A DNA stretch of 64,000 bases, taken from contig NZ_JAEVYN010000002.1 of NCBI RefSeq assembly GCF_016807185.1, positions 1,482,528 through 1,546,527 of the forward strand, in the 5' to 3' direction. A program made the translations under genes and the position numbers. This DNA is from Leptolyngbya sp. Cla-17. GTDB taxonomy: Bacteria; Cyanobacteriota; Cyanobacteriia; Leptolyngbyales; Leptolyngbyaceae. Shown here one piece after another: positions 9,126 to 17,558 of this stretch. Position 1 is the stretch's first letter. Every line of letters starts with the position of its first letter. The notes under the pieces were generated by a model, which was given only the letters and a program-made list of their open reading frames with translations, did not search any database and was not told the origin of the DNA.

Positions 9126-9316
9126 CGCCTTGGATTGGGCTGGGGACGGGCAGATTGTCCTCCCCGGCTCGATTTTGCATGGGCGATTCGGGAAACGTTA
9201 GCGAAGTTTTCCACAGGACTCCCTACGGGACTCGCGATCGCCCAGTTTTTTCTCTTACCTTTAGCCCCTGTGTGAATTTCACGCCCTCGACGACCAATCT
9301 TCAGTTCCCCCACCTG

Positions 9317-9322
9317 TAGGAG
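9317..9322 (+). promoter_or_regulatory. ribosome binding site of the multi-phosphatase gene
   Basis: TAGGAG lies 4 nt before the ATG at 9327. This is a clear Shine-Dalgarno sequence and supports that start. The 200-bp gap to the preceding gene shows no obvious terminator, so read-through from the nuclease gene is possible. Confidence 0.6.
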
Positions 9323-9326
9323 TTTT

Positions 9327-12300
9327 ATGCCGTCTACCATTCGTTTTGCCCAGTTCAACGCTTCTCTAAACCGCAACAGTGCGAATCAGTTAGTGACCGA
9401 CTTATCCACACCTGCCAACGCCCAGGCAAAAGCGGTTGCCGAAACCATCCAGCGCACTAACCCCGATGTGCTGTTAATCAATGAGTTTGACTACGTTGCA
9501 GCCGATCCGCTGGCTCCCGTGCGGTTGTTGCAGCAAAACTATCTGTCGGTCAGCCAAAACGGCGCGGCTCCTGTGGAATATGCTTATGCATATATTGCAC
9601 CTTCCAATACTGGCGTTGCAACTGGGTTTGACTTGAACAACAATGGTGCGATCGTCACTACGCCTGAAACGGCTGGATACGGCGATGATTCTTTTGGTTT
9701 TGGTCAGTTTCCCGGTCAATTTGGCATGTTGGTGCTGTCTAAATATCCAATTGACACTGCTAACGTCCGCACCTTCCAAAACTTTTTGTGGAAGGATATG
9801 CCCGGTAACTTGTTGACCAATGACCCCACGGTAGATAATCCCGCCACGCCCGTCAGCGAGAATCTAAACGGGTTCTATTCGGCTGAAGAGCAAGCAATCC
9901 TCCGCCTCTCTTCCAAAAGCCATTGGGACGTGCCGATTTTAGTCGATGGGGAAGTGGTTCATGCGCTGGTCAGCCATCCCACGCCACCAGTGTTTGACGG
10001 TGCTGAAGACCGCAACGGCAAGCGAAACCACGATGAGATCCGCTTCTGGTCAGACTATATTTCTGCTGGCAAAGGTGGCTACATTTACGACGATCAGGGC
10101 AGAACGGGCGCGATCGCAGCCGGATCTCGCTTTGTAATCATGGGCGACCAAAATGCCGACCCCAACGATGGCGACAGCTACGACAACGCTATCCTGCAAC
10201 TGCTACAGAATCCCAGTCTGAACACTAACAGCGTCCCTTCTAGCCTGGGTGGACAGGAACAGTCCAATTTAGATCAGGGTAAGAACTGGATGCATCAGAG
10301 CAATCCGAATTTTGACACGGCGGATTTTGGCGATACGGGCTTCAACCCCGGCAACCTGAGAGCCGATTATGTGTTGCCCTCCAGCGATTTGCAGATTGCC
10401 GATTCACAGGTGTTTTGGCCTGTGACCACCGATCCACTGTTTCGTTTGGTAGGCGATCGCCAAAGCGCTGCCACCACACCCGCATCGGATCACAGCCTGG
10501 TTTGGGTAGATGTAAAAATCGCAGCCACGGAAGCAGGCAGAACGATTGCCAACGAACCAGAGTTTCTCGGACAAACTATCATCAAAACGGGCTTTGTTCC
10601 CACGGGTGCAGCTGGTGCAATCAACGGCGCGGCAGTTCCAGTCGGTGGCTTGTCTGGTTTGCAGTATGACGCTGCCAAAAACCAGTACTATGCTATTTCC
10701 GACGATCGCTCCGAAAACGGTCCTGCTCGGTTCTATACCTTTACTGGCGACCCCACAAAGCTCAGCACCAACGGCGTAAGTTTCACCAATGTCACCCCGC
10801 TTAAGGATACCAGCGGCAACTTCTTTGCCCGGTTCAGTCTTGATCCAGAAGATATTCTGCTGACCAACAACGGCAGACTGTTCATTTCTTCTGAAGGGGA
10901 AGTGCGCCCCGATTTGGGAGCCAGCCGCGTGACCGATCCATTCATTAAAGAATTTAACCTGACAACCGGGCAAGAAGTCGGGTCCCTTCTAATCCCCGAA
11001 AAATTCCTGCCCAAGTTTCAAGATACGAATGGCAGCGGCGTAGTGGATGCAGGCGATACTCAACTTTCCGGCATTCGCAACAATCTGGCATTTGAAAGTC
11101 TGACCATTACGCCCAATCAAAAATTCATCTTCACTGCTACAGAAAATGCGCTGCTTCAGGATGGTCCGATCACCAGCCCTACCAGCACTAGCCCCGCCCG
11201 AATCATTCAATACAACCTGTTTGCGGGTCAGCCAGAGAAAGAATACCTGTATGAAATAGATAAGGTTGCGATCGCGCCTCCCGTAGCTGGCAGCTTTAGC
11301 ACCAATGGCTTAGTAGATTTGCTGGCGATCGATAATCGCGGCACTTTGTTGGCAGTGGAGCGTTCCTTTACCACAGGTGCTCCGGGCACAGGCAACACCA
11401 TCAAAATCTATGAAATCAGCACTCAAGGTGCCACGGACATTAGTTCGATTGAATCGCTCAATAGTCTCGGCGCAGACGACCGGGCGGCAATTCAGCCCGT
11501 GCAAAAGCGCTTAGTGCTGAATCTGGATGACCTGGACATTCCCACAGGTCTAGACAACATTGAAGGCATTGAGTTTGGTCCCACCTTGCCCGATGGCAGC
11601 CGCTCGATTGTGTTGGTGAGCGACAACAACTTTAGCGCTACTCAGTTCACCCAAATTTTGGCACTGAGCGCAGACTTGATTCCCACGGTTACGCCCCGTG
11701 TGGAAACCCCAGCCAACTTCAACAATCCAGAACTACCTTTCAGCCAGCGTGGGGATTCCGACGATCCGGCAATCTACGTCAACCCAACCAATTCTGAAAA
11801 TAGCTTGGTGCTAACGGCGATCAAGAATGGCGGTTTACAGGTTTATGACCTGTCGGGCAAGCTGCTGCAATCGGTGAACCCTGGCGACATCCGCTACAAC
11901 AACGTGGATTTACTCTATGGGTTTGAGCTGGGTGGTCAAACGGTGGATTTGGCGATCGCCAGCGATCGCAACAACGATAAACTGGTCATCTTCAAAATCG
12001 ATGCGAATGGCGCAAACGGTGAATACGTCACTGATATTACCAACAGCAGCATTGGCACCCTGTTCCAATCCACTCAGTTTGAGCCGCCCTACTCTGCATC
12101 TACCCGCAGCGCTTACGGCATCGCTGGCTACACCAGCCCCGTAACGGGCGACGCCTATGCGTTTGTCACCCGTCGCCAAACCGGAGATGTATCGCAATAC
12201 AAGCTGGTGGATGCAGGCAACGGCACAATCACCGCCGATCGCGTCCGCAGCTTCACAGTGCCGATTCCAGTGTATGCGCCTGCTGATACCGATCCTCAAC

Positions 12301-15194
12301 TCGAAGGCATGGTGGTTGACCAAGAAACAGGCTTCCTCTACATCGGTCAAGAAAATGTGGGCATCTGGAAATACTTGGCAGAACCCAACGGCGGCAGCAA
12401 TGGCGCTCTAATTGATGTGGTTAAGGAACTTGGCGGCAAGAACTTGACGGACGATGTGGAAGGTTTGACTATTTACTATGGCGCAGACGGAGCCGGTTAC
12501 TTGCTGGTTTCCAGCCAGGGCGACAACACCTTCGGCGTTTACTCTCGCGAGGGCAACAACGACTTTTTGGGACGGTTTGCAGTCGGTGCGAATGGCGCGA
12601 TCGACAGTGTGCAAGAGTCCGATGGTGCTGCCGTGATCAACGTGCCGCTGGGTCCCAACTATCCCTTTGGCTTGTTCGTCACCCAAGACGGCTTCAACGA
12701 TCCGACGGTGCTAGTCGAAGACGATGGCGAACTGGAAAACATCAGCAACAACTTCAAGTTTGTGCCCTGGGAGAACATCGCTAACGCGCTTGCCACTCCG
12801 CTACAAATCGACACCACTAGCTTTGATCCGCGCAATCCCCAAGCGCAGTCGTTGCTAAACGGCGTAGGTAGCGGGGACACCACCCAAACCTCCACCGTTT
12901 TGTGGACTCGCAGCAACTTCACTGGAGAAGTCACCTTCGAGTATTCCACCACAGCCGACTTCAGCGCGATCGCGGGTACTAAAACCGCCACCGTTTTCAA
13001 TCCGCTGGTGCCCGTAAAAGTGGAAGTGGATGGACTTAACGCCAACACCGAATACTTCTATCGCGCGATCGATGCGGCTGGCGCAACTGCCAGTGGACAA
13101 CTTAAAACCTCAGCGCCTTTGGGCACTTACACCGGGTTGACCTTTGGCGTAACGGGCGACTGGCAGCAGGCTCCTCCTTTCCCTTCCCTATCCAATGCGG
13201 ATGCGCGTGGTTTAGAGTTCTTCCTCAAACTGGGCGACACCATCTACGCCGATACTGAAACGCCAGCGCTACCCGGTGTGGTGCAAGCACGTACCCTGGA
13301 TCAGTTCCGCACCAAGCACGAGGAAAATGTATCCAGCCGCTTCGGTTTGAACACTCTCCGCGACCTGTATGCCTCAACCTCTATTTTGGCAACGATTGAC
13401 GACCACGAAGTCGTGGACAACGTTGCAGGAGGCGCTGCTCCAGGCAACTCACCCGATGCCAGCGATGTGCATCCCACTGAGCCAGATTTGTTTACCGATG
13501 CGGTTGCCTTTGTCAACGACACCCGCGCTTTTGAAGATGCCCTGCAAGCGTTCCAGGAATATCATCCGATTCGCAACGAGTTTTATGGTGCAACCGGAGA
13601 TGCTCGCACGGAGGGCGAACGAAAGCTGTACCGCGCCAACTCCTACGGCAGCGATGCGGCAATGTTCGTTTTAGATACGCGCTCTTTCCGCGATGCTCAA
13701 CTAGCTCCGGCAAGTTTGGCAAATCCTGTACCGTTTTTGGTGAACGCCTTTGATCCGACTCGCACGTTACTAGGTCGCCAGCAAGTCAATGACTTGAAGC
13801 AAGACCTGTTGCAAGCACAAACCGATGGTGTGACCTGGAAGTTTATTGCAGTGCCCGAACCGATTCAAAACTTTGGCGTAATCAATGCGGAAGATCGCTT
13901 TGAAGGCTATGCTGCCGAGCGCACCGAGATCCTCAAGTTTGTGGATGACAACGACATCGCTAATGTGGTCTTCTTCTCTGGAGATTTTCACGGCACGCTG
14001 GTCAACAACTTGACCTATCAGGTTGCCCCCGGTCAAGCTCAAATTCAAACGGGTGCGTTTGAAGTGGTGACGGGTCCTGCGGCATTCTTTGATGGCTTGT
14101 TTGGTCCGACGGTGGCAAGGCTCTCGTTGGGTGCCAACCTGATTACACCAGACCAGTTTGGCTTCTATCAAACTCTACCGATCGCCCCTGACAGTGACAG
14201 CCTGCCCAACGATAAGGATGACTTTATCAAACAGTTACTTGTTGCCCAAACCAATGCCTTTGGCTATGACCCCATTGGTTTGCAAGGGTCGCCAATCGAT
14301 GCCACCTTGCTTCAAGGTGACTATCTCTCCAGCCATACCTATGGCTGGACGGAGGTCAACATCGATCAGGCAACCCAAAAGCTGACGGTCACCACCTACG
14401 GCATTCCGCTCTATAGCGAAAGCCAACTGTTGGCAAATCCCACGGCGATTACCAGCCAAACCCCCGCGATCGTCAGTCAGTTTGAGGTGAACCCCACCTT
14501 TAACCTCAACGGCACGGCTGGAGACGATGTACTCGTTGGTACCGATGCCAACGATAAAATCAATGGAGGCGAAGGCAACAACACTCTGCATGGTCTGCTC
14601 GGCAACAATACTCTGATTGCTGGCAATGGCAATAACACCGCTTATGCAGAAGGCGGCAATGATGTGTTTTTGTTGGGTAACGGCAACAACACGGTGTTTG
14701 CCAATGACGGCAACGATTACATTTCCACTGGCTCAGGAAACGACACCATCTACGCCGATCTGGGCGATGACTGGATTAATGCAGGTGATGGCAATAACAC
14801 GGTGTTTGCGCGGGAAGGAAACAACCAGGTTGCTACGGGTGCTGGCAATGACATCATCTGGGCCCATATGGGCAATAATTCCATTACCACCGGTGCAGGC
14901 GATGACCTGATCTACGTCAGTGGTGGCGGCATCAACACCATCAACGCGGGAATCGGCAACGATACCGTGATCAAAGGATGGACAGGCAACGGTGTGGATA
15001 CCATTGCGCTGAATGCGGGTGCAGGGTCAGTCACCATCTTCGGCTTTGACTCCAACGATAAGATCACACGCAGTTCTGGATTGGTGGCTAGCGACATGTT
15101 GACCATCACTAAGAGTGAGTTCGACACCACGATCAGCAAGAATGGTGACTTGTTGGCAACCTTGAAGTGGTACACCGGAGATGTTGTGGCTTAA
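9327..15194 (+). CDS. giant RTX exoprotein: nuclease-like, phytase-like, beta-propeller phytase and PhoD-like phosphatase domains
   Basis: A 1955-residue protein without a signal peptide. Residues about 1-398 are an endonuclease/exonuclease/phosphatase domain (LLINEFD, IMGDQNADP, RADYVLPS, SDHSLVWV). About 415-790 resemble the esterase-like phytase family. About 791-1150 match a beta-propeller phytase (RGDSDDPAIYVNP, SDRNNDKLVIF, LEGMVVDQETG, DDVEGLTIYY). About 1185-1720 are a PhoD-like alkaline phosphatase with an N-terminal fibronectin-like part (VLWTRSNF) and metal-binding motifs LGDTIYAD, DDHEVVDN and FSGDFHG. About 1730-1880 are RTX-like repeats, many degenerate (GNNT). It should release phosphate from nucleotides, phytate and phosphodiesters or monoesters outside the cell. 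Type I export is inferred. The tail differs from that of the preceding RTX protein. Confidence 0.85.
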   Translation: MPSTIRFAQFNASLNRNSANQLVTDLSTPANAQAKAVAETIQRTNPDVLLINEFDYVAADPLAPVRLLQQNYLSVSQNGAAPVEYAYAYIAPSNTGVATGFDLNNNGAIVTTPETAGYGDDSFGFGQFPGQFGMLVLSKYPIDTANVRTFQNFLWKDMPGNLLTNDPTVDNPATPVSENLNGFYSAEEQAILRLSSKSHWDVPILVDGEVVHALVSHPTPPVFDGAEDRNGKRNHDEIRFWSDYISAGKGGYIYDDQGRTGAIAAGSRFVIMGDQNADPNDGDSYDNAILQLLQNPSLNTNSVPSSLGGQEQSNLDQGKNWMHQSNPNFDTADFGDTGFNPGNLRADYVLPSSDLQIADSQVFWPVTTDPLFRLVGDRQSAATTPASDHSLVWVDVKIAATEAGRTIANEPEFLGQTIIKTGFVPTGAAGAINGAAVPVGGLSGLQYDAAKNQYYAISDDRSENGPARFYTFTGDPTKLSTNGVSFTNVTPLKDTSGNFFARFSLDPEDILLTNNGRLFISSEGEVRPDLGASRVTDPFIKEFNLTTGQEVGSLLIPEKFLPKFQDTNGSGVVDAGDTQLSGIRNNLAFESLTITPNQKFIFTATENALLQDGPITSPTSTSPARIIQYNLFAGQPEKEYLYEIDKVAIAPPVAGSFSTNGLVDLLAIDNRGTLLAVERSFTTGAPGTGNTIKIYEISTQGATDISSIESLNSLGADDRAAIQPVQKRLVLNLDDLDIPTGLDNIEGIEFGPTLPDGSRSIVLVSDNNFSATQFTQILALSADLIPTVTPRVETPANFNNPELPFSQRGDSDDPAIYVNPTNSENSLVLTAIKNGGLQVYDLSGKLLQSVNPGDIRYNNVDLLYGFELGGQTVDLAIASDRNNDKLVIFKIDANGANGEYVTDITNSSIGTLFQSTQFEPPYSASTRSAYGIAGYTSPVTGDAYAFVTRRQTGDVSQYKLVDAGNGTITADRVRSFTVPIPVYAPADTDPQLEGMVVDQETGFLYIGQENVGIWKYLAEPNGGSNGALIDVVKELGGKNLTDDVEGLTIYYGADGAGYLLVSSQGDNTFGVYSREGNNDFLGRFAVGANGAIDSVQESDGAAVINVPLGPNYPFGLFVTQDGFNDPTVLVEDDGELENISNNFKFVPWENIANALATPLQIDTTSFDPRNPQAQSLLNGVGSGDTTQTSTVLWTRSNFTGEVTFEYSTTADFSAIAGTKTATVFNPLVPVKVEVDGLNANTEYFYRAIDAAGATASGQLKTSAPLGTYTGLTFGVTGDWQQAPPFPSLSNADARGLEFFLKLGDTIYADTETPALPGVVQARTLDQFRTKHEENVSSRFGLNTLRDLYASTSILATIDDHEVVDNVAGGAAPGNSPDASDVHPTEPDLFTDAVAFVNDTRAFEDALQAFQEYHPIRNEFYGATGDARTEGERKLYRANSYGSDAAMFVLDTRSFRDAQLAPASLANPVPFLVNAFDPTRTLLGRQQVNDLKQDLLQAQTDGVTWKFIAVPEPIQNFGVINAEDRFEGYAAERTEILKFVDDNDIANVVFFSGDFHGTLVNNLTYQVAPGQAQIQTGAFEVVTGPAAFFDGLFGPTVARLSLGANLITPDQFGFYQTLPIAPDSDSLPNDKDDFIKQLLVAQTNAFGYDPIGLQGSPIDATLLQGDYLSSHTYGWTEVNIDQATQKLTVTTYGIPLYSESQLLANPTAITSQTPAIVSQFEVNPTFNLNGTAGDDVLVGTDANDKINGGEGNNTLHGLLGNNTLIAGNGNNTAYAEGGNDVFLLGNGNNTVFANDGNDYISTGSGNDTIYADLGDDWINAGDGNNTVFAREGNNQVATGAGNDIIWAHMGNNSITTGAGDDLIYVSGGGINTINAGIGNDTVIKGWTGNGVDTIALNAGAGSVTIFGFDSNDKITRSSGLVASDMLTITKSEFDTTISKNGDLLATLKWYTGDVVA

Positions 15195-15246
15195 ACGACA
15201 CCTGCTGGTGGATACAATAAACCTCCTGCACGAATAGCAAAACAGT

Positions 15247-15432
15247 GTGCCAGTTAGCGATCGCATTGCTCTATCGGGTGGCTTAACCTTTGGCAGACTG
15301 ACATTTGCTCAAGGCAGCGGCACAAACGCCACGGATGTTTTAGTCAGTCAAACAGATAGCGGCAACGTTCTGGCTGTCCTCAGCGGAGTGCAGACCAACA
15401 GTCTCACGGCGACGAACTTGACAGCCGTCTAA
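15247..15432 (+). pseudogene. orphan RTX-protein C-terminal fragment
   Basis: A 61-codon open frame (GTG first codon; a TAG lies in frame just upstream). It aligns with the last 58 residues of the RTX nuclease encoded at 5271-9125: ALSGGLTFGRLTFAQGSG here versus GLPGGLSFGQLSLLQGTG there, then a shared DVLV and a final SLTA/SLSA stretch. Such tails carry the type I secretion signal. With no upstream domains this is most likely the remnant of a third RTX gene, or of an earlier end of the multi-phosphatase gene. It starts 53 bp after that gene's stop. Confidence 0.7.
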
Positions 15433-15452
15433 GTTAACCTTTCTCACTGATC

Positions 15453-15486
15453 AAACCGAGGAGTTTTATACTTCTCGGTTTTTTGT
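15453..15486 (+). terminator. rho-independent terminator after the RTX genes
   Basis: Bases 15453-15463 pair with 15471-15481 (11 bp with one G-T wobble, loop TTTTATA), followed by a T run. It closes the RTX gene region directly before the IS630-type insertion. Confidence 0.8.
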
Positions 15487-15500
15487 TGTCTAATACCAAT

Positions 15501-16067
15501 TTAAATGGTGTCAATGACAGATAGTGCATTGAGGATAAAGGGGTAGCCTGTAAGGGAAGCAATCACTTGAGGGGTTAGCTGGGCTAAGAGTTGATCAACC
15601 CTGGATTGCAGTTGGTCAAGCGTTTTGAACGCAGCCCACTTGAGATCCGCCTTGAGATGTTCCCATAAACGCTCGATAGGATTTAACTCTGGGCAGTAAG
15701 GCGGTTGAAACACCAAGATAATGTTCTCTGGCACAATAAGGTCTTTGCCTTTGTGGAACCGTCCGTTATCCACTTGCAGGATGTTGAGACTATCGGGGTA
15801 AGCCTTGGAGAACTCATCTAAGAACCATTGGTAGCATGCGGTATCGACATGGGAGAATTGCAAGAAAAAGGACTCTCCTGTGGTAGGTTCCACAGCACCG
15901 TATAGCCAGAATGCTTTGAATATCCATTGCCACGCCCCGATGGGTTTAACCCCAACTGCCGTAATTAATCGTCCGATGAGCGTGTGAAGTCCAAAGCGAC
16001 TCTCATCTTGTGCGAAGTAACGAATCGGTCGCTCATCCTGGCGCACCTGCCGATAGTACTGACTCAA
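15501..16067 (-). CDS. IS630 family transposase, catalytic part (orfB)
   Basis: A 188-residue frame carrying the DDE catalytic triad: FAQDESRFG (first Asp), LQVDNGRFHK (second Asp) and LNPIERLWEHLK (Glu). The frame begins with a TTG that overlaps the TGA of the upstream frame. A -1 shift just before that stop would join the helix-turn-helix part to this part as ...STLLSQYYRQ. Many cyanobacterial IS630 copies are arranged this way, so the element may still be active. No canonical slippery heptamer is seen at the junction, so a simple frameshift mutation is also possible. Confidence 0.88.
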   Translation of the reverse strand: MSQYYRQVRQDERPIRYFAQDESRFGLHTLIGRLITAVGVKPIGAWQWIFKAFWLYGAVEPTTGESFFLQFSHVDTACYQWFLDEFSKAYPDSLNILQVDNGRFHKGKDLIVPENIILVFQPPYCPELNPIERLWEHLKADLKWAAFKTLDQLQSRVDQLLAQLTPQVIASLTGYPFILNALSVIDTI

Positions 16068-16579
16068 TAAGTCGAGGTCGTCTGCGAGGTTTGCTTAAAT
16101 GCCTCTCGCTGGACTCGGTTCTGCTTGATGTTTTGAGGACGGGCGACCTTGAGTTTCGCTTTGAGTCGATAGCGCGTCATCTGGTAGACCGCATGATACT
16201 CGGCTTCTACCCCTAAACTCTCTAACAGCCACTGCTGCACCTTCCCATAGCTGCTAAACCCATTGCTCGGTTCCTGCAATCGCTTGGCTAAGGCAACCTC
16301 CGCCCACATTGGAATCACCCGGTTGCCTCCTCCTGGAGTGGGTTTAACCACCAGCAATGCTTCTAATCCTTGCGCTCGGTACAGGGCTAACCATTTTTGC
16401 ACCGTGCCCCGATGCCTGCCAATTGCAATCGCAATCTGACTGACACTCGGTGCGTGCGCTTGTTTGAGCCAGTACAACACTTGCAATCGCTCTTTGAGTA
16501 TCGGCTGTTCAACCGCTCGCAAACGGGTGCCTAGCTCCTCGAGACTTTCTTTAATTGCGATTGCGCTTACTCCAGCCAT
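16064..16579 (-). CDS. IS630 family transposase, N-terminal DNA-binding part (orfA)
   Basis: A 171-residue frame starting at ATG 16579. It holds tandem helix-turn-helix domains (VSQIAIAIGRHRGTVQKWLALYRAQGL, then a winged-helix-like region ending in SLGVEAEYHAVYQMTRYRL), which bind the terminal repeats. Its TGA overlaps the first codon of orfB by a 4-base TTGA. The catalytic triad is in the second frame only, so transposition would need both products or a fused one. Confidence 0.85.
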   Translation of the reverse strand: MAGVSAIAIKESLEELGTRLRAVEQPILKERLQVLYWLKQAHAPSVSQIAIAIGRHRGTVQKWLALYRAQGLEALLVVKPTPGGGNRVIPMWAEVALAKRLQEPSNGFSSYGKVQQWLLESLGVEAEYHAVYQMTRYRLKAKLKVARPQNIKQNRVQREAFKQTSQTTSTY

Positions 16580-16784
16580 TGTTAGACTCTCACCTCTACA
16601 TCGCTCAGTTTATCTGATCTGTAATGGCTCCAATTTAATTTGGTATAAAGTACTAAACATCCGCCAAAATACTGTGCGATCGCCAAAGTTATCACCAGCA
16701 ACCCAGCCCACACCTGTAGAATCGATTAAAACAGAAAGAATCGCGGAAGCACATCGAAACCAATAGGCTTGGGAAAATGAGACC

Positions 16785-17339
16785 ATGTCAATGAAAACAG
16801 TGTTATTCCTTTTAGGAGAACTGGATGACGATGATATTGATTGGATGTTAGCTACCGGAACTCGTGAAAAAATACCCGCGGGAACGGTGCTGATTAAGGA
16901 AGGAATTCCCATTGACAGTCTCTTTATTTTGCTGGAAGGAATACTCAGCGTCACTACCGCCGTAACCCAAGGGTGCGAAATCGCTAATCTTCTTAGCGGC
17001 GATATCGTTGGGGAAATGTCTTTCATTGACACGCGCCCACCTTCAGCAACGGTTTCTGCTAAGGAGGCAGCTCTGGTTTTATGTATTCCTAGAGAGAAAC
17101 TAGCGGAGCGTCTTAAGTTGGATATTGGCTTTGCCGCACGGTTCTATCACGCATTAGCCATTTGTCTTTCTAGCCGGATGCGCTTCACGGTAAATCAGCT
17201 TAAAAACCGCGATCAGCCTCAATCCAGCAACCTAAGCCACGATCTGCCCGTTGGCGAATTGACAAAAGATGCCCTAGAAAACGTCGAGCTTGCAAAGACG
17301 CGCTTAGATTGGTTGCTACGACGGTTAAAAGATTCCTAG
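16785..17339 (+). CDS. cyclic-nucleotide-binding domain protein without HTH
   Basis: A 184-residue protein. Residues about 8-125 form a Crp-like cNMP-binding jelly roll (IPAGTVLIKEGIPIDSLFILLEG, LLSGDIVGEMSFIDTRPPSATVSA). The rest is an alpha-helical tail (MRFTVNQL, TRLDWLLRRL) and no helix-turn-helix is seen, so it is unlikely to be a Crp/Fnr transcription factor. The phosphate cassette has DTRPPSATV in place of the usual RAA(T/S) pattern, so the ligand may not be cAMP. It lies between an IS630 copy (140 bp upstream) and the DUF6399 element. Its target is unknown. Confidence 0.8.
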   Translation: MSMKTVLFLLGELDDDDIDWMLATGTREKIPAGTVLIKEGIPIDSLFILLEGILSVTTAVTQGCEIANLLSGDIVGEMSFIDTRPPSATVSAKEAALVLCIPREKLAERLKLDIGFAARFYHALAICLSSRMRFTVNQLKNRDQPQSSNLSHDLPVGELTKDALENVELAKTRLDWLLRRLKDS

Positions 17340-17558
17340 ACTATTCATGAAGAAGCTATTTGTCCAATTTAACGACTTAGTGTCGGGCTTTAACCAAGGT
17401 CTGAAATACAAACACATGAACCGCTTCAGGTCTTTTCAATAGAATTTTATTCTGCCACTAAGCTTAAACAGTTATTTGCCTTTTTCTGAAATACCCTCAA
17501 AAATCATTTGAACTAATAACTGCTTTTTTCTGGTGCGTTCCAAAGCACATTAGTTTAG

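Larger units (their letters stand above)
15494..16645 (-). mobile_element. IS630 family insertion sequence with TA target duplication
   Basis: The ends form imperfect inverted repeats: TACCAATTTAAAT at 15494 reading inward and TACCAAATTAAATT at 16645 reading inward on the other strand. Both continue into a related ACAGAT motif. The outermost TA on each side is the expected IS630/Tc1 target duplication, leaving about 1.15 kb of element. It carries two overlapping transposase frames on the minus strand. It lies between the RTX terminator and the promoter region of the cyclic-nucleotide-binding gene. Confidence 0.85.

Noticed and set aside
16785..17339. Crp/Fnr-type transcription factor
   Set aside because: Only the cNMP-binding domain is visible; no helix-turn-helix follows it.
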